A stretch of 64,000 nucleotides of DNA from Bin87 sp965222895 (lineage in GTDB: Bacteria; Chloroflexota; Dehalococcoidia; Lucifugimonadales; UBA3495), in contig CBDCVB010000001.1 in the NCBI GenBank assembly GCA_965222895.1, positions 992,001 through 1,056,000 on the forward strand. Reading direction: 5' to 3'. The position numbers and the translations under genes are program-made. This document shows positions 26,270-34,253 of the stretch, piece after piece; within the stretch, counting starts at the first letter, position 1; each line of letters begins with the position of its first letter. The notes beneath the pieces are model-generated. The model worked only from the letters and a program-made list of their open reading frames with translations. It was not told the DNA's origin and did no database searches.

Positions 26270-26479
26270 TTAGGATTCGGCCTGGACAGGCGGTGCGGGG
26301 TTTGCCGAGTTTAGAATGACGATGACCCGCACTTTCTCGTCCGAAGTAAGGGCATCATTGGCGAGCACGGCGGCGATTTGTTCGCGCCGCATTGCTTCGC
26401 GGCCCAGCTCTTTACCTTCGGCAACGCCTTCCTCGCGCCATCCTTGGCGGCGCCTCAGTACAACGTCATACAGTGTCAT
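26270..26479 (-). CDS. Small charged protein of unknown function
   Basis: The 69-residue product starts at an ATG at 26479 (MTLYDVVLRRRQGWREEG). It has a Gly/Glu/Lys-rich helical stretch EGVAEGKELGREAM like the C-terminal tails of Rpn/PD-(D/E)xK transposase-like nucleases. It may therefore be the remnant of a longer protein. It lies just upstream of the P-loop gene. Confidence 0.4.
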   Translation of the reverse strand: MTLYDVVLRRRQGWREEGVAEGKELGREAMRREQIAAVLANDALTSDEKVRVIVILNSANPAPPVQAES

Positions 26480-26585
26480 AATTACTCCCACGGTAAACGG
26501 TACAGACTAGATGGCGGCTTGGGCAATTATTTATACCGGAGAAGATCAGCCGCTGTTGCCTGCCGATAGTTGCGAAAAATGTCGG

Positions 26586-27452
26586 CTACGGTATTCCCGC
26601 TCCTCTGCTAGAAAACTTGACGCTGTTCGCCACCTGCTCCCGTTGTACCAACGCTTGCGCTGCCATCTTATCAATCACGAGTTTCACTTGGCGATCCAGT
26701 ACTCTACCCTTACTGTAATCTGCTGGAGCAACAAAATGAACCCGCCCGTCTGATAATAACTTTTGTGCCCTATTGCGTTCCCCATCAGCATACACTGCTA
26801 TCGAGTAACCTCCCTGGTCCTTGACCAATCTCATGCAGGGCACATCAGTGCTACCATCCCCGATAAAAAGCATCCGTTCAAATGGGACCGGCCGCTTATC
26901 ATTGGGTAGATAATCGTTAATTTTGGAATCGTCCCAAACCTCATGCTGGCCCTTGTTAATGCGAAAAAGGAACTGCGTCTTGGTCGTATAATTGACCGCC
27001 ATAGCCGGCCAAATGGCTACACCATTCTGGTCGAACATAAACGAGGATGCGTAAATCCTCTTAAATTTTCCAGCAATTGGAGAACCCAAAATCATCTCAC
27101 GCAGACCCGACGATATGATGTAGTGTTCAACAGCGACATCACATTGTTCCCCATAATCGGAGATACGGTCGAACCAACCCTTAACGCCGGAGAAAAGGTG
27201 TAGTTTCTTTCCGTATTCTGAAAAAGCTTCACGCGTAAATCCCACTTCACCACTATGACGTGCCTCTTCGAGCATCATATACATATAAGTAAGAATGGAA
27301 TCCGCGTTCTGCGCTTTGCTACGGCAATTTACCTCATTCCAAAAATCGGGACTGGCTATATTTAACTCTGGGATGAAATTGTGCTCCTGCATATTGCCCG
27401 GCGCTAGCGTTCCATCAAAATCATAGCAAATAGCGACTATTGGTTTATCCAT
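26586..27452 (-). CDS. HAD superfamily phosphatase (phosphoserine phosphatase-like)
   Basis: This 288-residue protein has HAD motif I YDFDGTLAPG near residue 10, motif II in YIISSGLREMI, and motif IV in FIGDGSTDVPCMRLV. The layout is that of phosphoserine/phosphoethanolamine phosphatase-like enzymes. The ATG at 27452 is chosen because it places motif I at the normal distance. Base composition is clearly more AT-rich than neighbours, suggesting transfer. The substrate is unknown. Confidence 0.82.
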   Translation of the reverse strand: MDKPIVAICYDFDGTLAPGNMQEHNFIPELNIASPDFWNEVNCRSKAQNADSILTYMYMMLEEARHSGEVGFTREAFSEYGKKLHLFSGVKGWFDRISDYGEQCDVAVEHYIISSGLREMILGSPIAGKFKRIYASSFMFDQNGVAIWPAMAVNYTTKTQFLFRINKGQHEVWDDSKINDYLPNDKRPVPFERMLFIGDGSTDVPCMRLVKDQGGYSIAVYADGERNRAQKLLSDGRVHFVAPADYSKGRVLDRQVKLVIDKMAAQALVQREQVANSVKFSSRGAGIP

Positions 27453-27631
27453 TCGACCTTTCACAATCACTACACCTCCGTGATAAGCATACTGTTGAAT
27501 TATATCACACGATTTGACTACAGGCACTGGTGTATCATTTCAACTCAACGCAAAGCCAAGCCTATGGCCTGGCACGCAAAGATCATTTCTGTATGCTAAA
27601 CTACGCCATCATCCAGTACGGAGTCTCTACT

Positions 27632-28759
27632 ATGACCAGCACTGCCAAAGACCCAATCATCGTCATCGTTCAGCTTACCGGCGGCAACGATTATCTGAAC
27701 ACGGTTATTCCGTACTCCGACGGCCGGTATCACGATAACCGCCCCAGCGTCGGCATTGCGGCGGACGATGTGCTGGCCATTGATAATCAGCTGGGATTCC
27801 ACCCATCGCTGGTTGAAGTGAAGAATCTGTACGACGCCGGCAAGGTGGCCGTCATCAACGGCATCGGCTATCCGACGCCCAACCGCAGCCACTTCCGCAG
27901 CATGGACATCTGGCACACCTGCGAACCGGAGAAGGTGGGCACCGAGGGCTGGCTGGGCCGCGTCATCCGCGACCTCGATCCCAACGCCGAGAACGTGCTG
28001 ACGGGGGTCAACTTCGGGCGCGGTCTGCCGCGGGCAATGGCCCTCACCGGCGTTCCGGTGGCATCGGTGGCCGTGCTGGAAACCTACGGCGTGCTGACCG
28101 GTATCCAGGGCGAGCCGGAACGCGCCAAGGCCCTGGACATTTTCGCCCGAATGTACTCTCCCACGGTGGGCCTGGGCGCAACGATGGATTACCTGGGGCA
28201 AACCGGCCTGGACGCACTGCAAGGCGCCGACATCCTCAAAGCCGCCCCTGATATGTACACGTCCAGCGTCGAGTATGCTGACACTTCAATTGCCCAAAAC
28301 CTGCAGGGCATCGCCAAGGTGCTGACGGCCAACCTGGGCACCCGCGTTTTCTACACCCAGCAGGGCGGATACGACACTCACGCCAGCGAGGCGACGGTGC
28401 ATCCCAAGCTGCTGGCCGATTTCAGCAGCGCGGTGGGCGACTTTCACGCCGACCTGCGGGAACACGACGTGGCTGACAATGTGGTAATCCTGGCGTTCAC
28501 CGAGTTTGGACGGCGCGTCAGGGACAATGGCAGCGGCACCGACCACGGCAGCGGTGGCGTGGCGTTTGCCATCGGAGACCCGGTGCGCGGCGGTATGTAT
28601 GGAGAATATCCGTCGCTGGCCCAAAACGACCTGCTGGAAGGCGACCTGGCCTTCAACACCGACTTTCGCGGCGTCTACGGCACGCTGGTAGAACAGTGGC
28701 TCGGCCTGGACGCGAATCCGGTGGTTGGCGGCAACTTCGAGCAGCTGGCGTTTGTGTAG
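27632..28759 (+). CDS. DUF1501 domain-containing protein
   Basis: This 375-residue protein begins PIIVIVQLTGGNDYLNTVIPY, the DUF1501 hallmark, and later has TEFGRRVRDNGSGTDHGSGG, a metal-site-like stretch of alkaline-phosphatase-fold (sulfatase-like) proteins. The family usually carries a Tat signal; none is present here. GGAG lies 8 bases before the ATG at 27632. Its usual DUF1800 partner is not next to it. Confidence 0.88.
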   Translation: MTSTAKDPIIVIVQLTGGNDYLNTVIPYSDGRYHDNRPSVGIAADDVLAIDNQLGFHPSLVEVKNLYDAGKVAVINGIGYPTPNRSHFRSMDIWHTCEPEKVGTEGWLGRVIRDLDPNAENVLTGVNFGRGLPRAMALTGVPVASVAVLETYGVLTGIQGEPERAKALDIFARMYSPTVGLGATMDYLGQTGLDALQGADILKAAPDMYTSSVEYADTSIAQNLQGIAKVLTANLGTRVFYTQQGGYDTHASEATVHPKLLADFSSAVGDFHADLREHDVADNVVILAFTEFGRRVRDNGSGTDHGSGGVAFAIGDPVRGGMYGEYPSLAQNDLLEGDLAFNTDFRGVYGTLVEQWLGLDANPVVGGNFEQLAFV

Positions 28760-28771
28760 GGGGGCAACAAG

Positions 28772-29194
28772 ATGGTGGGCCACCACACACTAACAACTGA
28801 AGAGTGGATTATTCTCCCGGGAACAACCATCGGAGGCCCAGTGGGTACTTTTAGCGCCAACTTCACCATCCGCAACCGGAACGGTGGACAATCCCTCAGA
28901 CTCCGCGGCGTAGTTGACACTGGCGCATCTTACACCGTCATCCCGGCGCACATCCTCGACCAAATCGGTGTTATCCGTGATTACCAAGAATTCTTCAGCC
29001 TTGCCGATAGCTCCGTTCAGGAACTTTTCGTTGGACTCGCTGAAATGGAACTGGCGGGGAAAACTCGACCTGTTGAAGTCGTTTTTGGCTCCTCATCAAC
29101 CAAGATACTAATTGGCGCAATGGCCCTCGAATCCTTTGCCTTGGCCGCCGACGCAAAGAACCACCGCCTTATACCCGCAGAACTTACGCTGTAG
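28772..29194 (+). CDS. Retropepsin-like aspartic protease, copy 1
   Basis: This 140-residue single-domain protein has VVDTGASYTVIP at 47-58. That is the DTGA active-site loop of retroviral-type aspartic proteases, which work as dimers. IGAMALESF near residue 111 fits the conserved alpha turn. It starts 12 bases after the DUF1501 gene. A second copy lies at 29622-30062 with a SWIM protein between. Bacterial members are poorly known. Confidence 0.8.
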   Translation: MVGHHTLTTEEWIILPGTTIGGPVGTFSANFTIRNRNGGQSLRLRGVVDTGASYTVIPAHILDQIGVIRDYQEFFSLADSSVQELFVGLAEMELAGKTRPVEVVFGSSSTKILIGAMALESFALAADAKNHRLIPAELTL

Positions 29195-29215
29195 CTGTAC
29201 TGTAGAGGTGATGTT

Positions 29216-29629
29216 GTGACCGCAGCACTGCAATTCACCGATGCCGACATCCGGGCCAAAGCGACGGAGCAGTCCTACGAGCGCGGCGTCGAATATTATG
29301 ATGGCGGGATGGTTGAGGAGGCGGTGCAGCGCGGCAAGCAATTGTTTGCCAAGGTACAGGGCAGCGAATGGGACCCCTACCGGATTTGCGTTACGTTCAC
29401 CGACTACGATTACACCGCTACGTGCACCTGCCCCTACGACTGGGAAGGCTACTGCAAACACATCGTCGCCACACTGATAACCGTCATAGATGATAGCAGC
29501 TCAGTCCCCATCGTCATTCGCGCCCCCATCGCCGACCTGCTCGCCGGGCTGGACGCCGACGCGCTGCGGGCGCTGGTTCACCAACTTATCGAGGCCGATC
29601 CTGCGCTGGCGGACATAGTAGATGCGTAG
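29216..29629 (+). CDS. SWIM zinc-finger protein
   Basis: This 137-residue protein has a SWIM finger CTCPYDWEGYCKHIVA, giving the CxCx(n)CxH metal set C70, C72, C80 and H82. The start is GTG at 29216 with AGAGGTG just upstream. The C-terminal third is helical (LRALVHQLIEADPALADIV). SWIM domains bind DNA or proteins. It overlaps the next retropepsin gene by 8 bases, so those two are coupled. Confidence 0.85.
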   Translation: MTAALQFTDADIRAKATEQSYERGVEYYDGGMVEEAVQRGKQLFAKVQGSEWDPYRICVTFTDYDYTATCTCPYDWEGYCKHIVATLITVIDDSSSVPIVIRAPIADLLAGLDADALRALVHQLIEADPALADIVDA

Positions 29630-30062
29630 CGCTGTCCAGCGGGGCATGACCCTGCCAGGATCCACCATTGGAAGCAAAGGCGGAGGCAAAGGCGTGGGGA
29701 CATTCAACGTGCATTTCTCCGTTCGCAGCGCTGACGGCAATCGGAGTTTGGAACTGGTCGGCATGGTCGACACCGGAGCGCTTTATTCCATAATCCCGGC
29801 GTCCGTTCTGGATAATCTGGGCATCGCCCGAGACGAGCAGGAACATTTCTACCTCTCCGACGGTTCCGTTGCCGACGGTTCCGTTATTGATATGTCGATT
29901 GGTCTCGCGCTCATAGAAATTGATGATCGTAGCAGGACCGTCCATGTCGCCTTCGGGCCCGCTGATGACGTCGTTCTCATTGGCGCTATGACCTTGGAGC
30001 GATTCGGTGTGGCTGCAGATCCAGTGCATGAACGACTAGTGCCGGCCAGGGTCACGATGTGA
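29622..30062 (+). CDS. Retropepsin-like aspartic protease, copy 2
   Basis: This 146-residue protein is related to copy 1, with GMVDTGALYSIIP at 47-59 and LIGAMTLERFGVAAD near 120. The start ATGCGTAG overlaps the SWIM stop by 8 bases; a later ATG at 29646 is also possible. It has the short repeat DGSVADGSVID in the middle. It lies 17 bases before the NYN gene. Targets are unknown. Confidence 0.8.
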   Translation: MRSAVQRGMTLPGSTIGSKGGGKGVGTFNVHFSVRSADGNRSLELVGMVDTGALYSIIPASVLDNLGIARDEQEHFYLSDGSVADGSVIDMSIGLALIEIDDRSRTVHVAFGPADDVVLIGAMTLERFGVAADPVHERLVPARVTM

Positions 30063-30079
30063 TCTGCGGGTTCCTTTAG

Positions 30080-31333
30080 ATGGCTGTCCAGCACAACGAT
30101 ACCCAGCCAGCGATTCCCGGCGCTGCCATTTATGTTGACACCGAGAACCTGCGGGAGCCGGACCTCGCGCAGGATGTTATCGCGCAGACGGTTGCCGACT
30201 GGCCGGCCGAATATCCACCGGTGGGCAGCCTGTCGCTTTACGTGCGCGCCGACAAGGTGGCGCTGTGGCGGATGTGGGTTGAGGCAACCTACCCTGAGCT
30301 GGCGCGGCGGGTTCGCGGTGTCCAACATTTCAGCCGGGAGATGGCCAAAAACTCTGCCGACCTGGCCATCACCGCCGATGCCATTGGCGATCTGGCAGCG
30401 GGTCAGGCGAGCTACATCGCGGTTATCAGCAACGACAGCGATTTCGGCGCCCTGTTCGTCAAGGTGCGCGAGATGGCGTCGGAACGGGGCTGGGATCACT
30501 CGCCGTTCCTGTGGGTCACCGCGCCGGCTGGCGGCGGAGTTTCTCCGGAAATCGAACGGTTCATTCCCAACCGTTTTCGCTGGAATCTGACGAACGGGCC
30601 ACCCACCGAGCCGGCTCCGATTGCAGCAGCCTCGGCCAAGACCCTGGCCCCATCCCACGCCTCTGTCAGCAAACCGACGCAGAAACCCGCGCCAAAGACG
30701 CCAAAAGCATCGTCAGCGGATGATGTCAATCCGACTGCAGAAACGGTCGCCGAAGAACTGATCCGCGCCCTTCCCATCGGCAGATTCAAGGTTGCGGAAG
30801 CCCAGCAGGTGATCCGGCAGCACTGGCCGAAACACCCTCATGCCGGTGCTCCAGCCTCGTTCGGACAGTATCTACTCAATGAGGTCTGGCCGATATTGGA
30901 ACGGCGCGGTGTAACGATGCCGCGCAAGACCTCTCCGCGAACCTACGAAATCACCCCCGCCGCCAAAGCGTCCGTTGCGCCATCGGCAAAATCCGCTGAC
31001 CGTAGCAAAACCGTCGCCAAAGTTGCGCCACCCAGCAATAAACCTGCCGCCGACACTGCCAGCGAACCCAGTCCCGAACAGCTGGCGGCCGAAGTAGCAG
31101 AGGGCATCTCCGAGGACGTTTTCAAGGCCGCCGATGCCCAGCAGGCCATCCGTGAGCGTTGGCCCGCCCATGCAACCGCGTCCTACTCCGCGCAACGGTT
31201 CGGCATCTGGTTCGCCGAGCATCTGTGGCCCATTATGGAAGCCCAGGGCGTGCAGATTGCCAACGAGAAGCCGCGCCGCTACGAGATGACACCCGACGCG
31301 CGGCACCGCCTGGTCAGCCAGGCCACCTACTAG
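30080..31333 (+). CDS. NYN-domain putative RNase with two winged-helix-like repeats
   Basis: This is a 417-residue protein. Residues 14-150 are an NYN (PIN-like) domain with YVDTENL (D20), SADLAITADAIGDL (D94, D100) and ISNDSDF (D119, D121). After a Pro/Ala/Lys linker there are two related domains of about 70 residues, at about 220-290 and 335-405. They share VAEAQQVIR/AADAQQAIR and LWPI/VWPI motifs and resemble LOTUS or other winged helices. It probably binds and cuts RNA. It ends a run of four same-strand genes. Confidence 0.85.
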   Translation: MAVQHNDTQPAIPGAAIYVDTENLREPDLAQDVIAQTVADWPAEYPPVGSLSLYVRADKVALWRMWVEATYPELARRVRGVQHFSREMAKNSADLAITADAIGDLAAGQASYIAVISNDSDFGALFVKVREMASERGWDHSPFLWVTAPAGGGVSPEIERFIPNRFRWNLTNGPPTEPAPIAAASAKTLAPSHASVSKPTQKPAPKTPKASSADDVNPTAETVAEELIRALPIGRFKVAEAQQVIRQHWPKHPHAGAPASFGQYLLNEVWPILERRGVTMPRKTSPRTYEITPAAKASVAPSAKSADRSKTVAKVAPPSNKPAADTASEPSPEQLAAEVAEGISEDVFKAADAQQAIRERWPAHATASYSAQRFGIWFAEHLWPIMEAQGVQIANEKPRRYEMTPDARHRLVSQATY

Positions 31334-31347
31334 CCAGCCAACTTCCT

Positions 31348-31366
31348 GGCGAGGACGCCCTTTTTT
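31348..31366 (+). terminator. Possible intrinsic terminator after the NYN gene
   Basis: A short stem GGCG-AGGA-CGCC is followed by CTTTTTT, 15 bases after the NYN stop codon. The stem has only four pairs, so support is moderate. Confidence 0.4.
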
Positions 31367-31469
31367 GCTGACACCATCCGGTTGACACACCGGGGCATCG
31401 TAAGAGAACATAAGTTCGTATCAACTGGCGAGTTCAAGTCAACAGCGCCGAACCGGAGGGACGAACTTC

Positions 31470-32831
31470 ATGCTGATCAAACATACTCCCGACCGCTACG
31501 AAAAGCTCCACATCCTGGGCGGAATGGCCACCGACGATATCCTCACGGGCGGCAAGGTTACCGCCGGGCCCGACCGCGTCGCCTACTCCGACCCGCGCAA
31601 GAACCCAACGGCTGGGGTGTACCGCTCCAGCCTGCCCAACGGCAAGAAAATCAACCTCATGCGCGTGATGTTCACCGACTTCTGCATGATGGATTGCGCG
31701 TACTGCCCCAACAGCATTTACGTCTCCCGCAAGCGTTATGCGTTCAAGCGCGAGGAGCTGGCCAGCACCTTCATGGAGCTGCAATCGCGCGGCACGGTGG
31801 ACGGATTGTTTCTCAGTTCGGGCATCGCCGGCGACGGCTCCAAAACGACCCAAAAACTGGTGGAAGTGGTGGAACTAATCCGCAATAAGCACGGCTTCAA
31901 GGGCTACATCCACATGAAAGTGATGCCCGGCGCTAACCGAAACCTGGTGGAGAAAGCCCATCGCCTGGGCAGCCGCCTGTCGGTCAACATCGAAACCCCG
32001 GAAGCCGACCTGCTGCGCCGCATCAGCCCTCACAAAGACCTGCAGCAAGACATCCTTGACCCGATGGCGTGGATTGACGAACTCACCCGCGATGCCCGGG
32101 GCGGCGCCGTGGGTCAGGCAACGCAATTCGTCGTGGGCGCAGCTGAAGAGTCCGACCGCCAGATTTATCGCCGCGTCGACCAGATGTACACCGACTGGAA
32201 CCTAAAGCGCGTGTACTATCCGCCCTTCCGTCCGGCGCGGGAAACCCCCATGGAGGAGCATCCGCCGGTGCCGGCCGCCCGGGAGCATCGTCTCTACCAG
32301 ATGGACTGGCTACGCCGCGTCTATCAGTTTGAGTCAAGCGAGATTGACCTGGCCTTTGACCACGGCGGATTTCTGTCGCTGGAGCAGGATCCCAAGACGG
32401 TCATTGCCATGGAGAACCTGGACGCCTTCCCGATGGACCTGAACGCCGTTGGCAAAGACCAGTTGCTGCGTATCCCCGGCATCGGCCCGGTGTCCGCTGA
32501 ACGGATTTTGCAGAACCGCCGCCAGCACAGCATCGACAACTGGCGCGACCTACAGGCAATGGGCGTGGTGCGGAAGCGAGCCTGGCCGTATGTGGTGTTC
32601 CCCGGACAACGACCGCCTTCCGGCAAACAACTGCGCCTGGACCTGTTCGGCGAGGCGCAAGACCGTCGTACCGCCGAGGCCGCCGGATTGACGCTGTCGC
32701 CACCAACCTCGCCGCAGCTGGCCGCCGCAATCGACGCTGCGCCACCCGCCGGCGAAACCGCCCACGCCTGCATCCCCGGCAGCAAAGGCGCCATGTGCGC
32801 CGGCTGCCCGGTGAACCCGGCCAGCGGGTAA
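31470..32831 (+). CDS. Putative DNA modification/repair radical SAM protein with helix-hairpin-helix
   Basis: This 453-residue radical SAM protein has the 4Fe-4S motif CMMDCAYC (C72, C76, C79). A C-terminal helix-hairpin-helix, LLRIPGIGPVSAERIL, binds DNA. This matches the family usually found beside a uracil-DNA-glycosylase-like gene; that partner is not present here. The C-terminus adds a Cys-rich CIPGSKGAMCAGCP. Part of that end is repeated downstream at 33256-33294. Confidence 0.88.
   Translation: MLIKHTPDRYEKLHILGGMATDDILTGGKVTAGPDRVAYSDPRKNPTAGVYRSSLPNGKKINLMRVMFTDFCMMDCAYCPNSIYVSRKRYAFKREELASTFMELQSRGTVDGLFLSSGIAGDGSKTTQKLVEVVELIRNKHGFKGYIHMKVMPGANRNLVEKAHRLGSRLSVNIETPEADLLRRISPHKDLQQDILDPMAWIDELTRDARGGAVGQATQFVVGAAEESDRQIYRRVDQMYTDWNLKRVYYPPFRPARETPMEEHPPVPAAREHRLYQMDWLRRVYQFESSEIDLAFDHGGFLSLEQDPKTVIAMENLDAFPMDLNAVGKDQLLRIPGIGPVSAERILQNRRQHSIDNWRDLQAMGVVRKRAWPYVVFPGQRPPSGKQLRLDLFGEAQDRRTAEAAGLTLSPPTSPQLAAAIDAAPPAGETAHACIPGSKGAMCAGCPVNPASG
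32790..32828 (+). repeat. Direct repeat, left copy (end of radical SAM gene)
   Basis: 39 bases beginning GCCATGTGCGCCGGCTGC, matching 33256-33294 with three mismatches. This copy encodes the last residues of the radical SAM protein (MCAGCPVNPASG). Confidence 0.85.
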
Positions 32832-32897
32832 CGCTGACTCCTGTTACAATTTTGTCTAACGGGATTGGCGGATGTTGGTTTGCAGGAAAATAGTTAC

Positions 32898-33251
32898 ATG
32901 GTAGTGGACGAACACATTCAGACAGCACAAGATTTTCTGGCCGCGTCAGAGCGGGGGTTTGCTGCCGGGGATCTGCTGCAAGGGTCGGAGAAACTTTGGG
33001 GCGCCGCTGCACACGCTGCCATCGCCCTGGCCCAACAACGTGGCTGGCCGCATCGCAGCCATCGCTCCCAGAAAAACGCCATTGAACGGTTTGCCGAAGA
33101 AAACGATGATCCATTGCTGGCGTCGGATTTTGGCGTCGCGGAGAAGTTTCACCGGAATTTCTATCATGACGACATGGAGGACTTCGAGCTGGCCGCTGAA
33201 CGTCCGAAAGTCCGACGTTTCGTAATGCGGGCGGTGGCGTTGATCGGTTAA
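32898..33251 (+). CDS. PaREP1/HEPN-like protein between direct repeats
   Basis: This 117-residue protein from the ATG at 32898 (AGGA about 10 bases upstream) has LQGSEKLWGAAAHAAIALAQ and KFHRNFYHDDM, the shared PaREP1 motifs. A TTG at 32865 is a weaker start. The gene lies exactly between two 39-base direct repeats, which suggests insertion or duplication at the end of the radical SAM gene. The function is unknown. Confidence 0.72.
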   Translation: MVVDEHIQTAQDFLAASERGFAAGDLLQGSEKLWGAAAHAAIALAQQRGWPHRSHRSQKNAIERFAEENDDPLLASDFGVAEKFHRNFYHDDMEDFELAAERPKVRRFVMRAVALIG

Positions 33252-33255
33252 CGAG

Positions 33256-33294
33256 CCATGTGCGCCGGCTGCCCGGTGAACACGGCAGGCGGGC
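33256..33294 (+). repeat. Direct repeat, right copy
   Basis: 39 bases matching 32790-32828 (36 of 39), starting just after the PaREP1 stop codon. Here the sequence is non-coding. Confidence 0.85.
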
Positions 33295-33312
33295 TGACTG
33301 CCCGGCCACCGA

Positions 33313-34068
33313 TTATTCCGCCTCCAAATCCTCCGATGGAATTTCGTACCAATGGAGTTGCTCGAACTCAATCGGACTCTTCAACTCCCAATCGTACCGC
33401 ACGCCGGCCACCGCCGCCATCGCCGGCTGGCCGGTGAATCGGGTCATCAGCTCAGCGTTGCGACGGGCGCGCCGGGAATCCCGGCCATTCACCGTGAAAG
33501 ACGCTTCTACAGCGATATAGCTGTAGTTGTCGGCTTCATCTGCAACTCGCATCATCAGGTCGGCCCGGTGGAAGCTCTGCAACGTACCACGAGGCAGGTC
33601 GGACACGTTCTGCCCACGGGTCAGTTCCATGAGGTCGGCTCGAACCAGCGTTTTCTCCAGCTCGAAACCCATCTCACGAGCAATCAGCCCAGCATCGTTG
33701 CGAACAATGTCATAGATGATCCTGCCCTTTAACCAGCCCAGGTCATCCTGCATCCGGTCTTGCCTGGCCTCTAGCCGGGCCAGAGCCTCGGCCAGCTGCG
33801 CATGGCTGCTGGCCAGCTCAGCCAGGCTGCTGGTCAGCTGCGCATGGCTGCTGGTCAGCTCAGCCAGGCTGCTGGCCATCTCAGCCTGGCTTCGGGCCAT
33901 CTCAACCTGGTTTTCTTCTATGCGCGCTATGCGCTCAGCAATCTCATTAACGACCTGCGGCAGTTCCAGCAACTCCCGCGTCAACAGACGGGCCCGCACG
34001 GCCTCAACCCACTCGGGGTTTTCGTCCAGAACCCGAATCAAATCTTCTATGTTGTTGATCGTGGTCAT
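33313..34068 (-). CDS. Coiled-coil protein with C-terminal PD-(D/E)xK-like domain (DUF3782-like)
   Basis: The 251-residue product from the ATG at 34068 has an N-terminal helical part. A run of seven-residue repeats follows (SLAELTSSHAQLTSSLAELA, about 60-100), then a nuclease-like domain with YIAVEASFTVNGRD carrying the Glu of a PD-(D/E)xK fold. Such proteins are common in Chloroflexota and Cyanobacteria and have no known role. No partner gene is obvious. Confidence 0.75.
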   Translation of the reverse strand: MTTINNIEDLIRVLDENPEWVEAVRARLLTRELLELPQVVNEIAERIARIEENQVEMARSQAEMASSLAELTSSHAQLTSSLAELASSHAQLAEALARLEARQDRMQDDLGWLKGRIIYDIVRNDAGLIAREMGFELEKTLVRADLMELTRGQNVSDLPRGTLQSFHRADLMMRVADEADNYSYIAVEASFTVNGRDSRRARRNAELMTRFTGQPAMAAVAGVRYDWELKSPIEFEQLHWYEIPSEDLEAE

Positions 34069-34253
34069 TACTTTGCCAACCTGAAACGCCATTATACCAG
34101 TGGCACGATGACGACCGGAGTGGGGCAAACCTGCCCTGTGGTATGGTTCGAACCCGCTACCGCCAACGATCTGTTCAAAACGCTATTTTGACGAATGCGT
34201 CTGCGCCGACGAACTGGCTAGGGAACCCGGAAATGGCGCCCTTACGCTGATGG

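Noticed and set aside
28772..30062. Retropepsin-like genes as remnants of a retroelement
   Set aside because: There is no reverse transcriptase, integrase or terminal repeat nearby. Stand-alone bacterial retropepsin-like proteins are known.
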